A stretch of 64,000 nt of DNA from Paenibacillus_AB hodogayensis. GTDB lineage: Bacteria; Bacillota; Bacilli; Paenibacillales; NBRC-103111. Location of the stretch: the NCBI RefSeq assembly GCF_039536325.1, contig NZ_BAAAYO010000010.1, positions 186,001 through 250,000 on the forward strand, written 5' to 3'. Position numbers and translations under genes: made by a program. The notes beneath the pieces were generated by a model. That model was given only the letters and a program-made list of their open reading frames with translations. It had not been told where the DNA came from and did not search any database. Below are positions 24,801-32,409 of this stretch, piece after piece (position 1 is the stretch's first letter; each line of letters begins with the position of its first letter).

Positions 24801-26368
24801 TCGTCCAGCCGCTTCAGCCGCTGCTTCCATTCCACCCGGCGGTCCTCCAACTGCTGCTGCTCCTTGGCCCAAGCGTGAAACTGCTCCTCCACCTTCTCCA
24901 GCAGCGGATTAGCCAATATCGAGCGGGCGATCTTGAGCTGGCGGTCCTGCTTCGTCCGCTTTTCTGTCTCCTTCGTATGCAGCAGCTTCGACCAGTCGCG
25001 CTGCTCGTCCAGCAGCGTCTGCAGCTCGGCTTCCGCGACTTTCAGCTGCTCCTCCGTCCGGCTCAGCTCCGCGGCAAGCTCCGTCTGCCGCTTCGCGTCG
25101 GCCCGCTCCTGACGCTCGAACACGCTGCGCAGCTGGCCGCCGTTCAGCTCCCACCGGTCCTGCAGCTGGCGCTCGTCGTCGGAGCGGTCCAGCCGCTCCA
25201 GACTTTGCGTCAGCACGTTCATGCGGCCGACCGCGGCCTCCAGCTTTTCGCGGTATTCGGCAAACTGGAGCGAGTAATAGTGGCGTTCCGCGCGTTTCAA
25301 CTGAGCGTCCGCCTTGTCCTTGTCCCCCTGTATATCTTGCAGCTTCTTCTCGCGCACTGTCTTGACTTGCTTCTGCTTGGCGATATCCAACGATTTGCGC
25401 TTCCAGCCGTGCCGGCTGTTGCGCCGATCCCAATCCTTGAGCCGTTCTTCGGCCAGACCCCGCTCGTTCTCCTCCGCCCGCCGGGCATCCGCCGACAGCC
25501 TCCACAGCGCCTTCGCTTCGCGGCGCGCGTCATTATACCGCTCCTCGGCCTCGCTCAGCTTCTCGTAAAGCCGGACCACCTTGTCCATCTCCTGAAGGAT
25601 GGCCCGGTTTTCGCCGATCTGCTCCTTCAGCTCCTTGTATTTTCGGAACCCTTCGCGATGCGTCTCGAACAGCTTGGCGAACGAGCCTTCCTCGTAGCCC
25701 TCCATCGCCTGTTCCACCGTCGGCAGGAGCAGCCGGTCGAGCAGCTGCGACGTCGTTTTGCAATCGTCGAAAAACTTCTCGATACCGCCTTCCGTATCGT
25801 TGATTTTCACGATCGCCTCCCATTCCGAAGGAATGATCTGATACTGCTCCTCGAGATGGGCCTTGTATTCCTTGATCGTGGAAAACAGGCGAGCCGTCAG
25901 CGGAAAACGGTTGGCCATGGAGGCGTAATATTCCTGAATTTCGCCTTTGTCCGCCGGCCGGGCTTTGCCCATAAACGGCTTGACGAACGGAATGTGGTCC
26001 AGGCCGTGATCGTCGCGTTCGCCGTACTCGTAGGCGTACCGGTACGAATCGATGCCATGGCCGCTCTGGAACAGGGTGACGCACGTTACCGCATAGCGGC
26101 GGCGCGGCTTGTCGTTCAGAATCCATTCCACCGCAATATGCGCCGGACCGTTTTCCAGCAGCAGCGTATCCTTCAGCTTCCGCCCGGCCAAATCCGTATG
26201 CGGCAGCACCGCCTGAATCGCGGTCTGGATGAATACCGTCTTACCGCCGCCGTTCTCCAGCAGGATGGCGCCGTTATGCCCGTCGAACCAGAACGTTTCG
26301 TCATTGTAGCGCTTGTTGCCGCCCTCGTAGAGCACATGAGTAAAGCGGATTTTACTGATCGACGGCAT
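21875..26368 (-). CDS. jetC: Wadjet defence SMC-like ATPase (JetC type)
   Basis: A 1497-residue MukB/SMC-like protein. The N-terminal ATPase lobe has Walker A ENGGGKT (residues 38-44). Long Gln/Glu/Arg-rich coiled coils span roughly residues 250-1250, with a central less regular hinge-like part near 620-760. The C-terminal lobe has the signature RWSGGEKWSKN near 1361 and Walker B TVILDNPFGKASS near 1399. The true start is ATG at 26368, nine bases after AAGGAGG; a longer frame to 26416 lies inside the preceding gene. In Wadjet, JetABC form a loop-extruding motor that recognises circular plasmids. Last gene of the D-A-B-C operon, overlapping jetB by 17 bp. Confidence 0.9.
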   Translation of the reverse strand: MPSISKIRFTHVLYEGGNKRYNDETFWFDGHNGAILLENGGGKTVFIQTAIQAVLPHTDLAGRKLKDTLLLENGPAHIAVEWILNDKPRRRYAVTCVTLFQSGHGIDSYRYAYEYGERDDHGLDHIPFVKPFMGKARPADKGEIQEYYASMANRFPLTARLFSTIKEYKAHLEEQYQIIPSEWEAIVKINDTEGGIEKFFDDCKTTSQLLDRLLLPTVEQAMEGYEEGSFAKLFETHREGFRKYKELKEQIGENRAILQEMDKVVRLYEKLSEAEERYNDARREAKALWRLSADARRAEENERGLAEERLKDWDRRNSRHGWKRKSLDIAKQKQVKTVREKKLQDIQGDKDKADAQLKRAERHYYSLQFAEYREKLEAAVGRMNVLTQSLERLDRSDDERQLQDRWELNGGQLRSVFERQERADAKRQTELAAELSRTEEQLKVAEAELQTLLDEQRDWSKLLHTKETEKRTKQDRQLKIARSILANPLLEKVEEQFHAWAKEQQQLEDRRVEWKQRLKRLDEERESAQRRRLHAESERSQAEKDAAQLEERERQLVREQQEMKRELARLRPAWDRLGSLYEKQASLAEQLAEGAELRQQQKQRLLDQERLAYRFVDDHGAQPVFYADPTVERMARQWERQFALLQLGTEYVSALGSEAAERVRADKLWAVTLVTTGQEKPALQRKLRAAGKDFAFPIRVLTTLEAAEAVAGISDGAGGADADSPYEADAMTGGSDDHAWVVPEHWSGNESPAAFELWKTELREKAEAVKSDRVGKESELAEWQTAERRLGAFFRDYPLSAAQALEAGLKEKREQVLALIDEQKKLERELQANREETDKLGGSLVEAGERIVQLGIWLRDAQEHIELGREIGKLEQELAPVREQLDSLAQRQQRRQEHGKLLAAEAQDIRQQLQDVRIAVQVLKQDELYKDVQSFSFVEPVAPAAELKEERKALELERHRIGKERSALETEWRSEQQRAEDCRGAMDRLRLERPDTEEDAPLPADPEERKREWWARIVQLREETNGIAELLVREDTALKEIDGMLLLLDRQFQEQYSGEAQALFEGPLAEAEAGLDAEEAQLRRERQELLQRKEQLERQLRELDAVLQTWTKYTLTYQLEDPRVEAAALSAEAQSDFAYKRAARTEESLSALRGRHERVEQERKAVAQGKQRLKEFCLQHVQDMKLRQLFVQGVEAKESYAEIAEFQQTMEHRIQRAIHISEQTIQTHDQDLQHYIQHIHTHLKQVIQELKELPKKTRVRTEDGWKDMYAFTVPEWDEQTGKERIRQHIEWILKRLEHDKYADEPGEGGDRQAAVRKDLDKWLDSRQLMQVVMQNETIGITCRKVSNDHQVTKASYSWEQSNRWSGGEKWSKNMTLFLGLLNYVAERKQFIQGSMKRHRTVILDNPFGKASSDHVLSPVFFIAEQLGFQMIALTAHAEGKFLQDYFPIVYSCRLRQAADSSKQVMEATQRVQHAHFRDNAPDTLERLGARVDQLELF

Positions 26369-27125
26369 GCTCCACTTCCTCCTTTTGCTCGCGGACTGCT
26401 TTCTTCTCGTCGGCAAACCGGTATAAAAACTGCAAAATGCCGCGATTGTATTCCAACTCCATATAGTAGCGCTGCACGACGATGCTGGCTTTCTCGGTCA
26501 GCGTCAGTTCGCCCGCGCCCACCTCCTCGGCCAGCTGCGTGTCGAGCAGGAAGCGCCGGGCCGTATCCATGAAGCTGAGCCTGCTGATCGTGTTGCCTGT
26601 CTGCCGCTTCGCCGTTTCCTTGATATCGTCCATCGAATCCCATTTCTCCACAATCGCCGTCCAGTTGTACGAAAACTCGCGCTCGTACGCCTTCAGCTCT
26701 TCGGGGTCATGCTCCTTCAACGTGTCGATCCGCTCGTGCACGAGTACGGTCCATTCGTCCATCGGGATGAAGTTGCGCGTCGGCTCCATGCTTTGGTAGC
26801 TGTCGTAGAACGCCCCGACGAAGACGATAACGGTCAAATAAAGCAAATACAGATCGGCGTTGACGGCCTGCGCGCGCAAATACGTTTTTTTCAAATAGTC
26901 GTTCGTCACATGGAACGGGGACAGCCGCACCAGCGGAATCATATAAAGCTGGCTGCCCGCGGACAACGTCACGCAATCGACCTCGCGCGCAAACTGGTCG
27001 ACCAGTCCCCTTACCTCGTCGTCCGCCATATATTCCTGTAGCCGCTCCTTGTCCACGAAGCCGTCCAGCGACAGCTCCGCATACAGCCGAAACGCCCGCA
27101 TGACGACCTCGTTATCGTATGCCAT
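26352..27125 (-). CDS. jetB: Wadjet defence kite-type subunit (JetB-like)
   Basis: A 257-residue protein beginning MAYDNEVVMRAFRLYAELSL. It has no strong hydrophobic segments or catalytic motifs; winged-helix-like helices with a conserved-looking core (LSPFHVTNDYLKKTYLRAQA) and size fit the MukE/kite subunit of SMC complexes, and it may match DUF6063. Assignment as JetB rests mainly on its place between jetA and jetC, overlapping both (14 bp and 17 bp). The ATG follows GGGGAGGAACGG. In Wadjet the kite dimer bridges the kleisin and the ATPase heads. Confidence 0.75.
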   Translation of the reverse strand: MAYDNEVVMRAFRLYAELSLDGFVDKERLQEYMADDEVRGLVDQFAREVDCVTLSAGSQLYMIPLVRLSPFHVTNDYLKKTYLRAQAVNADLYLLYLTVIVFVGAFYDSYQSMEPTRNFIPMDEWTVLVHERIDTLKEHDPEELKAYEREFSYNWTAIVEKWDSMDDIKETAKRQTGNTISRLSFMDTARRFLLDTQLAEEVGAGELTLTEKASIVVQRYYMELEYNRGILQFLYRFADEKKAVREQKEEVEHAVDQ

Positions 27126-28794
27126 TGTCCGTTCCTCCCCATGTGACGGTCATATTCTGTATATGGAACCGGCCGCTTGCCCGAATGACGCCGGGCCGCT
27201 CCTCCACGACCAGACTGCGTTCCCCCAGCAGACGGAGCGCTTCCTCCATGCCCGAAGGCCCGTTATCTTCCCGCTGCTCCGCGGCGGCACCGACTGGACT
27301 GCGCTGATGCAGGATGAGCCAGAAGTCATAGAAAGCCCGGCTGTCCAGCAGCCGCCGCGGCGGCGCGTCCCTGGGCGCCTCTACCGCTTCGTCCGGCAAG
27401 CTTCCCCGATCGGGGCTTTCGTCCGCGGAGCTTCTGTCCGCCTCGCCGATTGTCTCCTCGTCCAGCAGAGCCATCTGCATGTACGGCCCGTTATCGCCTT
27501 CGGGAGCCATGGCAGCAGCGTCCGCGTAACCGTCGATCATGTCCTTCAGCTCTACGGATCCCGTCCGCTCCAGCCGTTCCAGCAAATCGCCCATCAGCCG
27601 CCGGAACAGCCTGCCGCGCTTGCGCACGAAGCCGTCCGTCGGCTCCTTCCCCGCTACGTCGGGAAACGCCTCCTCAGGCTCCTCTCCCTCGCCGTCGCGG
27701 GAAATGTTCTGCTCCGCGAACACGGTGAGCGGAGACCAGCCGCGGTTTCTTCCCAGACCGAGGAAAGGCGCCACGACGCCTTTTAACGCTTCCAGCGGCA
27801 GAGGCGAGCCGATCAGCAAGCCGGCAATATCCTGTTCGAAATTAAACGAAGCCATACCGGTGTAATACAGCGACTCCTTGGCTGCGTGCAGCGCCTGATT
27901 TTTCAGCTCCATGCTGCGCTGCAGCAAGCCCGTATGCTCGCCGTGCACCTTCTCCAACTCGCCCGCGATGCGCAAAATATATTCATAGGCATTATGCGGC
28001 GTCGGCTTGAGCGAGTCGGCCAGCAGCCGTTCCCGCGTTTCCTTGACGAACTGCCGCAGCTCCTCGAACTCTTCGTTCTCCCTGTGCAGCCGCACGTAAA
28101 TATCGTCGAGCAGCGAACCGTACCGCTTCAGCGTCTCCTCGCTGACGATGCTGCGCTTGATCTCGTGCTCCAGCTTGAGCATGCGCTCCTGCAAAGACTC
28201 GACATCGACCCGCATCTCGTTGATTTGCCTCAGCGCGCCCTGAAACTCGCCCTTCTCCAGCTGTTTGCGCAGCAGCAGCTGGTGGATGGACAGCTGGAAC
28301 TCCATATAGAACTCCTTGGTGGCAAAAACAAGCTCCAGCCCGTCCTCGTCCAGCGCATAATATTGCGTGTTCGTCTTCGCGTCGAACGAACTGGCTTTCA
28401 GCAAAGACGTGAACACCGTATCGTCCCGCCCCGTTTCCCAATTGTAGAACGAAAACGAACGCTTTTTGCCGGAGGCCGGCCGGAACGTCTGCACGACGCT
28501 GCGGGCCAACTCCTCCGCGGCGTCCGGTCCGAGCCGCAGCCGGCCTTCCGTTGTCTGCAGCAGAAAGCGCGCCAGCTGCTTCACCCCGGCTCTCGTATTG
28601 CGCATCAACTTCTGTTCGAAGAAAAACAGCAGCGTCAGCAGGCCCATCTCCATCATGTCCACGTCCGCGCCGTCGCTGTCCGTCTGTTTTTTGCGCTGCA
28701 GCTCGAACAGCGGATCGAACAAGGCGATCTTCGCCATCCGTCCCTGAAACCCGGCCAGCACGTGCTTCAGGTCAAAGGCTTCCAAGCTTTCCAT
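27112..28794 (-). CDS. jetA: Wadjet defence kleisin-type subunit (JetA-like)
   Basis: A 560-residue helical protein with a coiled-coil middle (about residues 185-310) and acidic C-terminal third. The N-terminal region MESLEAFDLKHVLAGFQGR and the block NWETGRDDTVFTSLLKASSF fit the JetA family of Wadjet systems (a MukF-like kleisin). The ATG at 28794 has GGAGG eight bases upstream; a TTG at 28809 is weaker. It overlaps jetD by 28 bp and jetB by 14 bp. The kleisin closes the SMC ring; specific residues for that cannot be verified by eye. Confidence 0.78.
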   Translation of the reverse strand: MESLEAFDLKHVLAGFQGRMAKIALFDPLFELQRKKQTDSDGADVDMMEMGLLTLLFFFEQKLMRNTRAGVKQLARFLLQTTEGRLRLGPDAAEELARSVVQTFRPASGKKRSFSFYNWETGRDDTVFTSLLKASSFDAKTNTQYYALDEDGLELVFATKEFYMEFQLSIHQLLLRKQLEKGEFQGALRQINEMRVDVESLQERMLKLEHEIKRSIVSEETLKRYGSLLDDIYVRLHRENEEFEELRQFVKETRERLLADSLKPTPHNAYEYILRIAGELEKVHGEHTGLLQRSMELKNQALHAAKESLYYTGMASFNFEQDIAGLLIGSPLPLEALKGVVAPFLGLGRNRGWSPLTVFAEQNISRDGEGEEPEEAFPDVAGKEPTDGFVRKRGRLFRRLMGDLLERLERTGSVELKDMIDGYADAAAMAPEGDNGPYMQMALLDEETIGEADRSSADESPDRGSLPDEAVEAPRDAPPRRLLDSRAFYDFWLILHQRSPVGAAAEQREDNGPSGMEEALRLLGERSLVVEERPGVIRASGRFHIQNMTVTWGGTDNGIR

Positions 28795-29846
28795 AATCCG
28801 TTCCTCCAAATAGATCTAAGCTCTTGAGTCGTTAACGTCTCCTGCGGATAATAGCCGCCGGCGCGCAGGCAGGCATGCAGCCGATCCCGCTGCTCCGGCG
28901 GGAAGTAACCTGCGAATTCTTCCACCGCGCCGTCCCGGCGCGGCTGATTCGTCTTGCCGCTCGGCCACGGCCGGGACAGGCAAGCCTCATAGAAAGGCAG
29001 CGCCGGAATCGCCCCGCACCGGGCGGCGACCTCCTGCCAAATTCCGATGCCGCTATGGTCGATGTCGCCGAAATAATAAAAAACGGAGGTTCGTCCCGGC
29101 AGCGGCACTTGCTGGGGGAAAAGCCCGATATTGCCGACTATTTTGTTGCCGCAGCCGTAAATCAGCGTATGAAAGGACGTTTCGCCGAGCACGGGCAGCA
29201 GGGCATGAAAGGTCGTTTTGTTTTCCACGATCAGATGCAGGCACGCCCCGTCGGACGGAGCGGACGCCAACAGCGCCGTATTGACGGCGAGCATAAGCGG
29301 CTCATAAGCAGGCTGAACAAGCAGCTTGTCCCACAGACCGATCCGCTCCAGCACCGCCCGGCCTCCGCCTTCCGTCAGCCACTTCTCGTCCCCGGCCAGC
29401 TCGAAGCTCCGCTCCGGGGCGTTGGCCGGCTCTCGCGGCAGTCCTTCCGTCCGGAGACGGCGGTCAATGCGTTCGAGCCAAGGCAAGTCCGCCTCGAGGA
29501 TCGCTTCGCCCAAGCCGAAATACGCATCGAGGCCGATATCCGGATGCAGCGCCAGCCTTAGCTGCTGCAGGCGATGGCGGTAATCCCGGTTCAGCTTGCC
29601 CGTTCCGACCCGGTACCGGTTGGCGAGCGAAGGCCGCTTGCCGTTGCGTCCCGCCGCTCCGACGGGAACGAGCAGTCCTTCCGTCTCCAGCGCCGCAACC
29701 GCCTCGGCAAACTCGCGGTACTGTACGCTGTCGTGCTCGAACAACGCAATCAGCTGCTCCAACTGCAGCGTAGCCTTGCCGTACGTTTGCAGCCAGCTAA
29801 GCAGCTTCTCCCGGATTCCGCTGATGCGGGCCCTTTCGTTGTCCAT
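28767..29846 (-). CDS. jetD: Wadjet defence nuclease (JetD-like, Toprim fold)
   Basis: A 359-residue protein with an N-terminal winged-helix-like region (about 1-130) and a C-terminal Toprim-like domain similar to topoisomerase VI subunit A. Its metal ligands are visible as E208 in HLIVENKTTF and D261-x-D263 in YYFGDIDHSGIGIW. JetD is the plasmid-cleaving nuclease of Wadjet. This is the first gene of the operon and overlaps jetA by 28 bp. The ATG at 29846 has AGGAG twelve bases upstream, a loose spacing that could limit translation. No other start in the region is better. Confidence 0.85.
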   Translation of the reverse strand: MDNERARISGIREKLLSWLQTYGKATLQLEQLIALFEHDSVQYREFAEAVAALETEGLLVPVGAAGRNGKRPSLANRYRVGTGKLNRDYRHRLQQLRLALHPDIGLDAYFGLGEAILEADLPWLERIDRRLRTEGLPREPANAPERSFELAGDEKWLTEGGGRAVLERIGLWDKLLVQPAYEPLMLAVNTALLASAPSDGACLHLIVENKTTFHALLPVLGETSFHTLIYGCGNKIVGNIGLFPQQVPLPGRTSVFYYFGDIDHSGIGIWQEVAARCGAIPALPFYEACLSRPWPSGKTNQPRRDGAVEEFAGYFPPEQRDRLHACLRAGGYYPQETLTTQELRSIWRNGLWKAWKPLT

Positions 29847-29881
29847 CGGATTTGTCGACTCCTGTCTAAATTCGTACCTTC

Positions 29882-29890
29882 ATTATAGCA
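29882..29890 (-). promoter_or_regulatory. Extended -10 promoter of the Wadjet operon
   Basis: The minus strand reads TGCTATAAT, a perfect -10 hexamer with the TG extension, 36 bp before the jetD start. There is no convincing -35 hexamer 17 bp upstream. The short leader leaves little room for other control. Confidence 0.65.
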
Positions 29891-30045
29891 AATCTTGTCG
29901 GCTTTATGTTATCCCGCCGCGCTTTTACGCCTTTTCGGCCCGCTTGACGAAGGCGGGACAGGCGCGAGTGCCCGGGTAAAGCGATTGCAAACATGGTAGT
30001 ATAGAAAGAAGAATACCGTTTGCGGAGGAACAGGAGGGATTATCG

Positions 30046-30585
30046 ATGGATTACGTGAGGGATTATGCGATGTATGCGGCCATTTTCGGCATTTTTGGGT
30101 TCAGCTGGTTTGGCTGGGCACAGGAAAATCCGCGAGCCAGCTGGCGCAAATGGCTCGGAATCGCATCTGCGGCTCCCTTTCTGGTCGGCTTGGCCGGCAT
30201 TTATTGGAGCGTGACGCATTGGCACGAGCGCACCGCTCTGGCGGAGGCAGGCGCCTTTCGGGCCTATCTCACGTTCGTATTCGCCGAGGTTCTTCTGGCG
30301 GCGGTCGGCGCTTTCCTATTCATTCGCTTCAAACGCAAGGACTACATAGCTCCGTGGATTGCCTTTATTGTCGGCGTTCATTTTTTCTGGCTGAAATCCG
30401 TGTTCCAGGACACGAGCCTGTATGCGCTGGCGATTTTGCTTATCGGGGTTTCCGTTCTATCCCCCATCGCGGCCAAAAAATGGCAGGTAGCCAACAGCGC
30501 TATCACCGGCATCGGGGCAGGTACGGTTCTGTTCGGCTTTGCGATATCGGGAGCGGTTCGTTTCCTGCTGGCCCAAGCGCAGTAG
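30046..30585 (+). CDS. Predicted integral membrane protein of unknown function
   Basis: A 179-residue protein with about six hydrophobic helices: near residues 8-24, 37-55, 75-95, 102-118, 125-142 and 153-172. It has no signal peptide, no Cys pairs and no motif I recognise. The ATG follows AGGAGGGATTATCG. It is divergent from the Wadjet operon with a 199-bp gap; nothing ties it to that system. It could be a small transporter-like or stress protein. Confidence 0.8.
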   Translation: MDYVRDYAMYAAIFGIFGFSWFGWAQENPRASWRKWLGIASAAPFLVGLAGIYWSVTHWHERTALAEAGAFRAYLTFVFAEVLLAAVGAFLFIRFKRKDYIAPWIAFIVGVHFFWLKSVFQDTSLYALAILLIGVSVLSPIAAKKWQVANSAITGIGAGTVLFGFAISGAVRFLLAQAQ

Positions 30586-30652
30586 GCCTAGACGACGGCA
30601 TCAGCCCGCGCGACCGGAAGTAAAGCCTGCGAACCGAAACGGTCGGCTGCCT

Positions 30653-30820
30653 TCAGGTCATTGTTGAGCTTGCGTACTCGGCGCCGCTGATTGCGCCTGC
30701 AAGCAGTACAGCGCGCGACCAACGAGCAAGCGTATACACGATAAAAGCGCAAGCGACAAGGAGCGTACCACAGAAACACACACCGCCGAGGGCGGCGCAG
30801 GCGCAAGCTCCTGTGCCCAT
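30653..30820 (-). CDS. Doubtful small hydrophobic Cys/Ala-rich ORF
   Basis: ATG at 30820, six bases after AGGA, encodes 55 residues starting MGTGACACAALGGVCFCGTL and containing one convincing hydrophobic span (about 12-32). Another minus-strand frame across the same bases is also open, so this may be chance. No similarity is recognised. Confidence 0.2.
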   Translation of the reverse strand: MGTGACACAALGGVCFCGTLLVACAFIVYTLARWSRAVLLAGAISGAEYASSTMT

Positions 30821-30856
30821 CGCCGGTCCTGACTGCGATTGGCGCGGACATACGTA

Positions 30857-30908
30857 GAAAACGCTCCTCTTACCGCCTCAGGGCGGTTCGGGGAGCGTCT
30901 TTGTTTTG
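30857..30908. terminator. Terminator between convergent genes
   Basis: ACGCTCC (30861-30867) pairs with GGGAGCGT (30891-30898), enclosing a second stem CCGCC/GGCGG. TCTTTGTTTTG follows on the plus strand and an A-rich stretch precedes it, so it can act on both strands for the genes ending at 30585 and 31019. Confidence 0.75.
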
Positions 30909-31018
30909 TTTCCTGCTTTTACGAGCATAAGAATACCCGCTGTCCCTACTTACACTCTTCGGCATCCGCTCACTGCGGATCGGCAGCGGTACGGAATCGC
31001 GGATGCTTCAATGCGCGC

Positions 31019-32080
31019 TTACGTAGTTTCCCCGCCGTCGGCTTCCCAGCGCGCGACCTCTTCTCGCACCCGCGGCGCCACCTCGGTGCCCAGCAGTTCG
31101 ATCGCCTTCATCACGTCCTCGTGCGGCATCGTGCCGAGCGGAACGTGAAGCATGAAGCGGGTAATGCCCACCTTTTGGCGCAGATGGACGATTTTCGCAG
31201 CAACCGTCTGCGGATCGCCTACATACAGCGCCCCCTCCAGGCTTCTCGCCGCATCGTAGGTCGCCCGGCTATAGTGCCCCCAGCCCCGTTCGCGTCCGAT
31301 CGCATTCATGCGGTCCTGGGTGGACGGGAAAAACTTGTCGGCGGCGGCCTGACCGTCCTCCCCGATAAAGCCGTGCGAATGCGATGCGACCGGCAAACGA
31401 GAAGGGTCGTGTCCCGCGCGGGCCGCGGCTTTTTTGTACAACTGCACCAGCGGCGCGAACTGCTCCGGACGACCGCCGATAATCGCCAGAACGAGCGGCA
31501 GTCCGAGCGCTCCCGCGCGGATGACCGACTCCGAGTTGCCTCCGCTGCCGATCCATACCGGCAACGGATTTTGCACGGGCCGGGGGTAGACACCCAAATC
31601 ACGAATGGCCGGCCGGTGACCGCCTCTCCACGTCACCTTCTCGGATTCGCGTATGCGCAGCAGCAGCTCGAGATTTTCCTCGAACAGCTCGTCGTAGTCA
31701 TTCAGATCGTAGCCGAACAGCGGGAACGATTCGATAAACGAACCCCGCCCGGCCATAATCTCCGCTCTTCCGTTCGAGATGCCGTCCAAAGTCGCAAAAT
31801 CCTGAAACACCCGTACCGGATCGGCCGAGGATAGCACCGTCACGGCGCTCGTCAGCCTGATCCGCTTCGTCTGCGGGGCGGCGGCCGCCAGAACGACGGC
31901 GGGAGACGATGCCGCATAATCCTCGCGATGATGCTCCCCCACGCCATATACGTCCAGCCCTACTTGGTCGGCCAGTATGATTTCCTCAACGACCTCGCGC
32001 AGGCGCTGCGCATGACTCATCACCTCGCCTGTCCGCACATCCGGCGACGTCTCTACAAACGTGCTGATGCCGATCTCCAT
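31019..32080 (-). CDS. LLM-class flavin-dependent oxidoreductase
   Basis: A 353-residue luciferase-like protein starting MEIGISTFVETSPDVRTGEV. Typical features are YGVGEHHREDYAASSPAVVL near residue 45-65, ISNGRAEIMAGRG near 105-117 and VWIGSGGNSESVIRAGALGL near 173-192; these belong to the branch acting on FMN or F420. The ATG at 32080 follows GGAGGAG by six bases, and the longer frame to 32149 lacks such a site. It stands alone, distant from the other three family members in the window and of a different branch. Substrate unknown. Confidence 0.83.
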   Translation of the reverse strand: MEIGISTFVETSPDVRTGEVMSHAQRLREVVEEIILADQVGLDVYGVGEHHREDYAASSPAVVLAAAAPQTKRIRLTSAVTVLSSADPVRVFQDFATLDGISNGRAEIMAGRGSFIESFPLFGYDLNDYDELFEENLELLLRIRESEKVTWRGGHRPAIRDLGVYPRPVQNPLPVWIGSGGNSESVIRAGALGLPLVLAIIGGRPEQFAPLVQLYKKAAARAGHDPSRLPVASHSHGFIGEDGQAAADKFFPSTQDRMNAIGRERGWGHYSRATYDAARSLEGALYVGDPQTVAAKIVHLRQKVGITRFMLHVPLGTMPHEDVMKAIELLGTEVAPRVREEVARWEADGGETT

Positions 32081-32409
32081 GGCAACTCCTCCTACCCTTA
32101 ATGGGATATGTCCGGCAGCCGGCATGCCCGCTCCCGATAAACCATGCATGCTCTATATCCGTTGAACGGAACGGCGTCACGCTCGTTACCTCTCAAGCTC
32201 AACTTCTATAGTTTGAACCTGCTCAGCGTTTTTTTCAAGTCGAACCGTCCAGGCGGGCACAGGAAACCCCGGCTATCGCCGAAAACGACGGAGAGGAGCC
32301 CGCCGCCAGGCAAGCTCCTCTCCGTTCGCTTCATCCGTTTCTACGCTGCCCATGCTGCGCAGCCGGCCGACCGGGACAGCCCGGCGGCCGCCTCAACGGA
32401 ACCGGCCCT
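32081..32409. other. Intergenic region with terminator and LLM-gene promoter space
   Basis: No gene is seen. It holds the terminator of the giant glucan enzyme gene (32288-32325). A weak candidate promoter for the LLM gene on the minus strand is GTGACG, 17 bp, TATAGA, ending near 32153. Confidence 0.4.
32288..32325 (-). terminator. Terminator of the giant glucan synthase/phosphorylase gene
   Basis: ACGGAGAGGAGC (32288-32299) and GCTCCTCTCCGT (32314-32325) form a perfect 12-bp stem with a 14-nt loop, 84 bp after the gene's stop. On the minus strand CGTTTTCG follows, a short T-tract. Confidence 0.7.

Larger units (their letters stand above)
30586..31018. other. Intergenic region between convergent genes
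   Basis: It contains one good terminator (30857-30908) and otherwise no clear gene. A minus-strand 55-codon hydrophobic frame (30653-30820) is listed separately as doubtful. Sequence between 30909 and 31018 shows nothing definable. Confidence 0.5.

Noticed and set aside
23045..26572. Plus-strand open frame of 1175 codons
   Set aside because: It is exactly antisense to jetC, has low-complexity Leu/Arg/Gln composition without domains, and arises from the GC-rich coiled-coil codons on the other strand.
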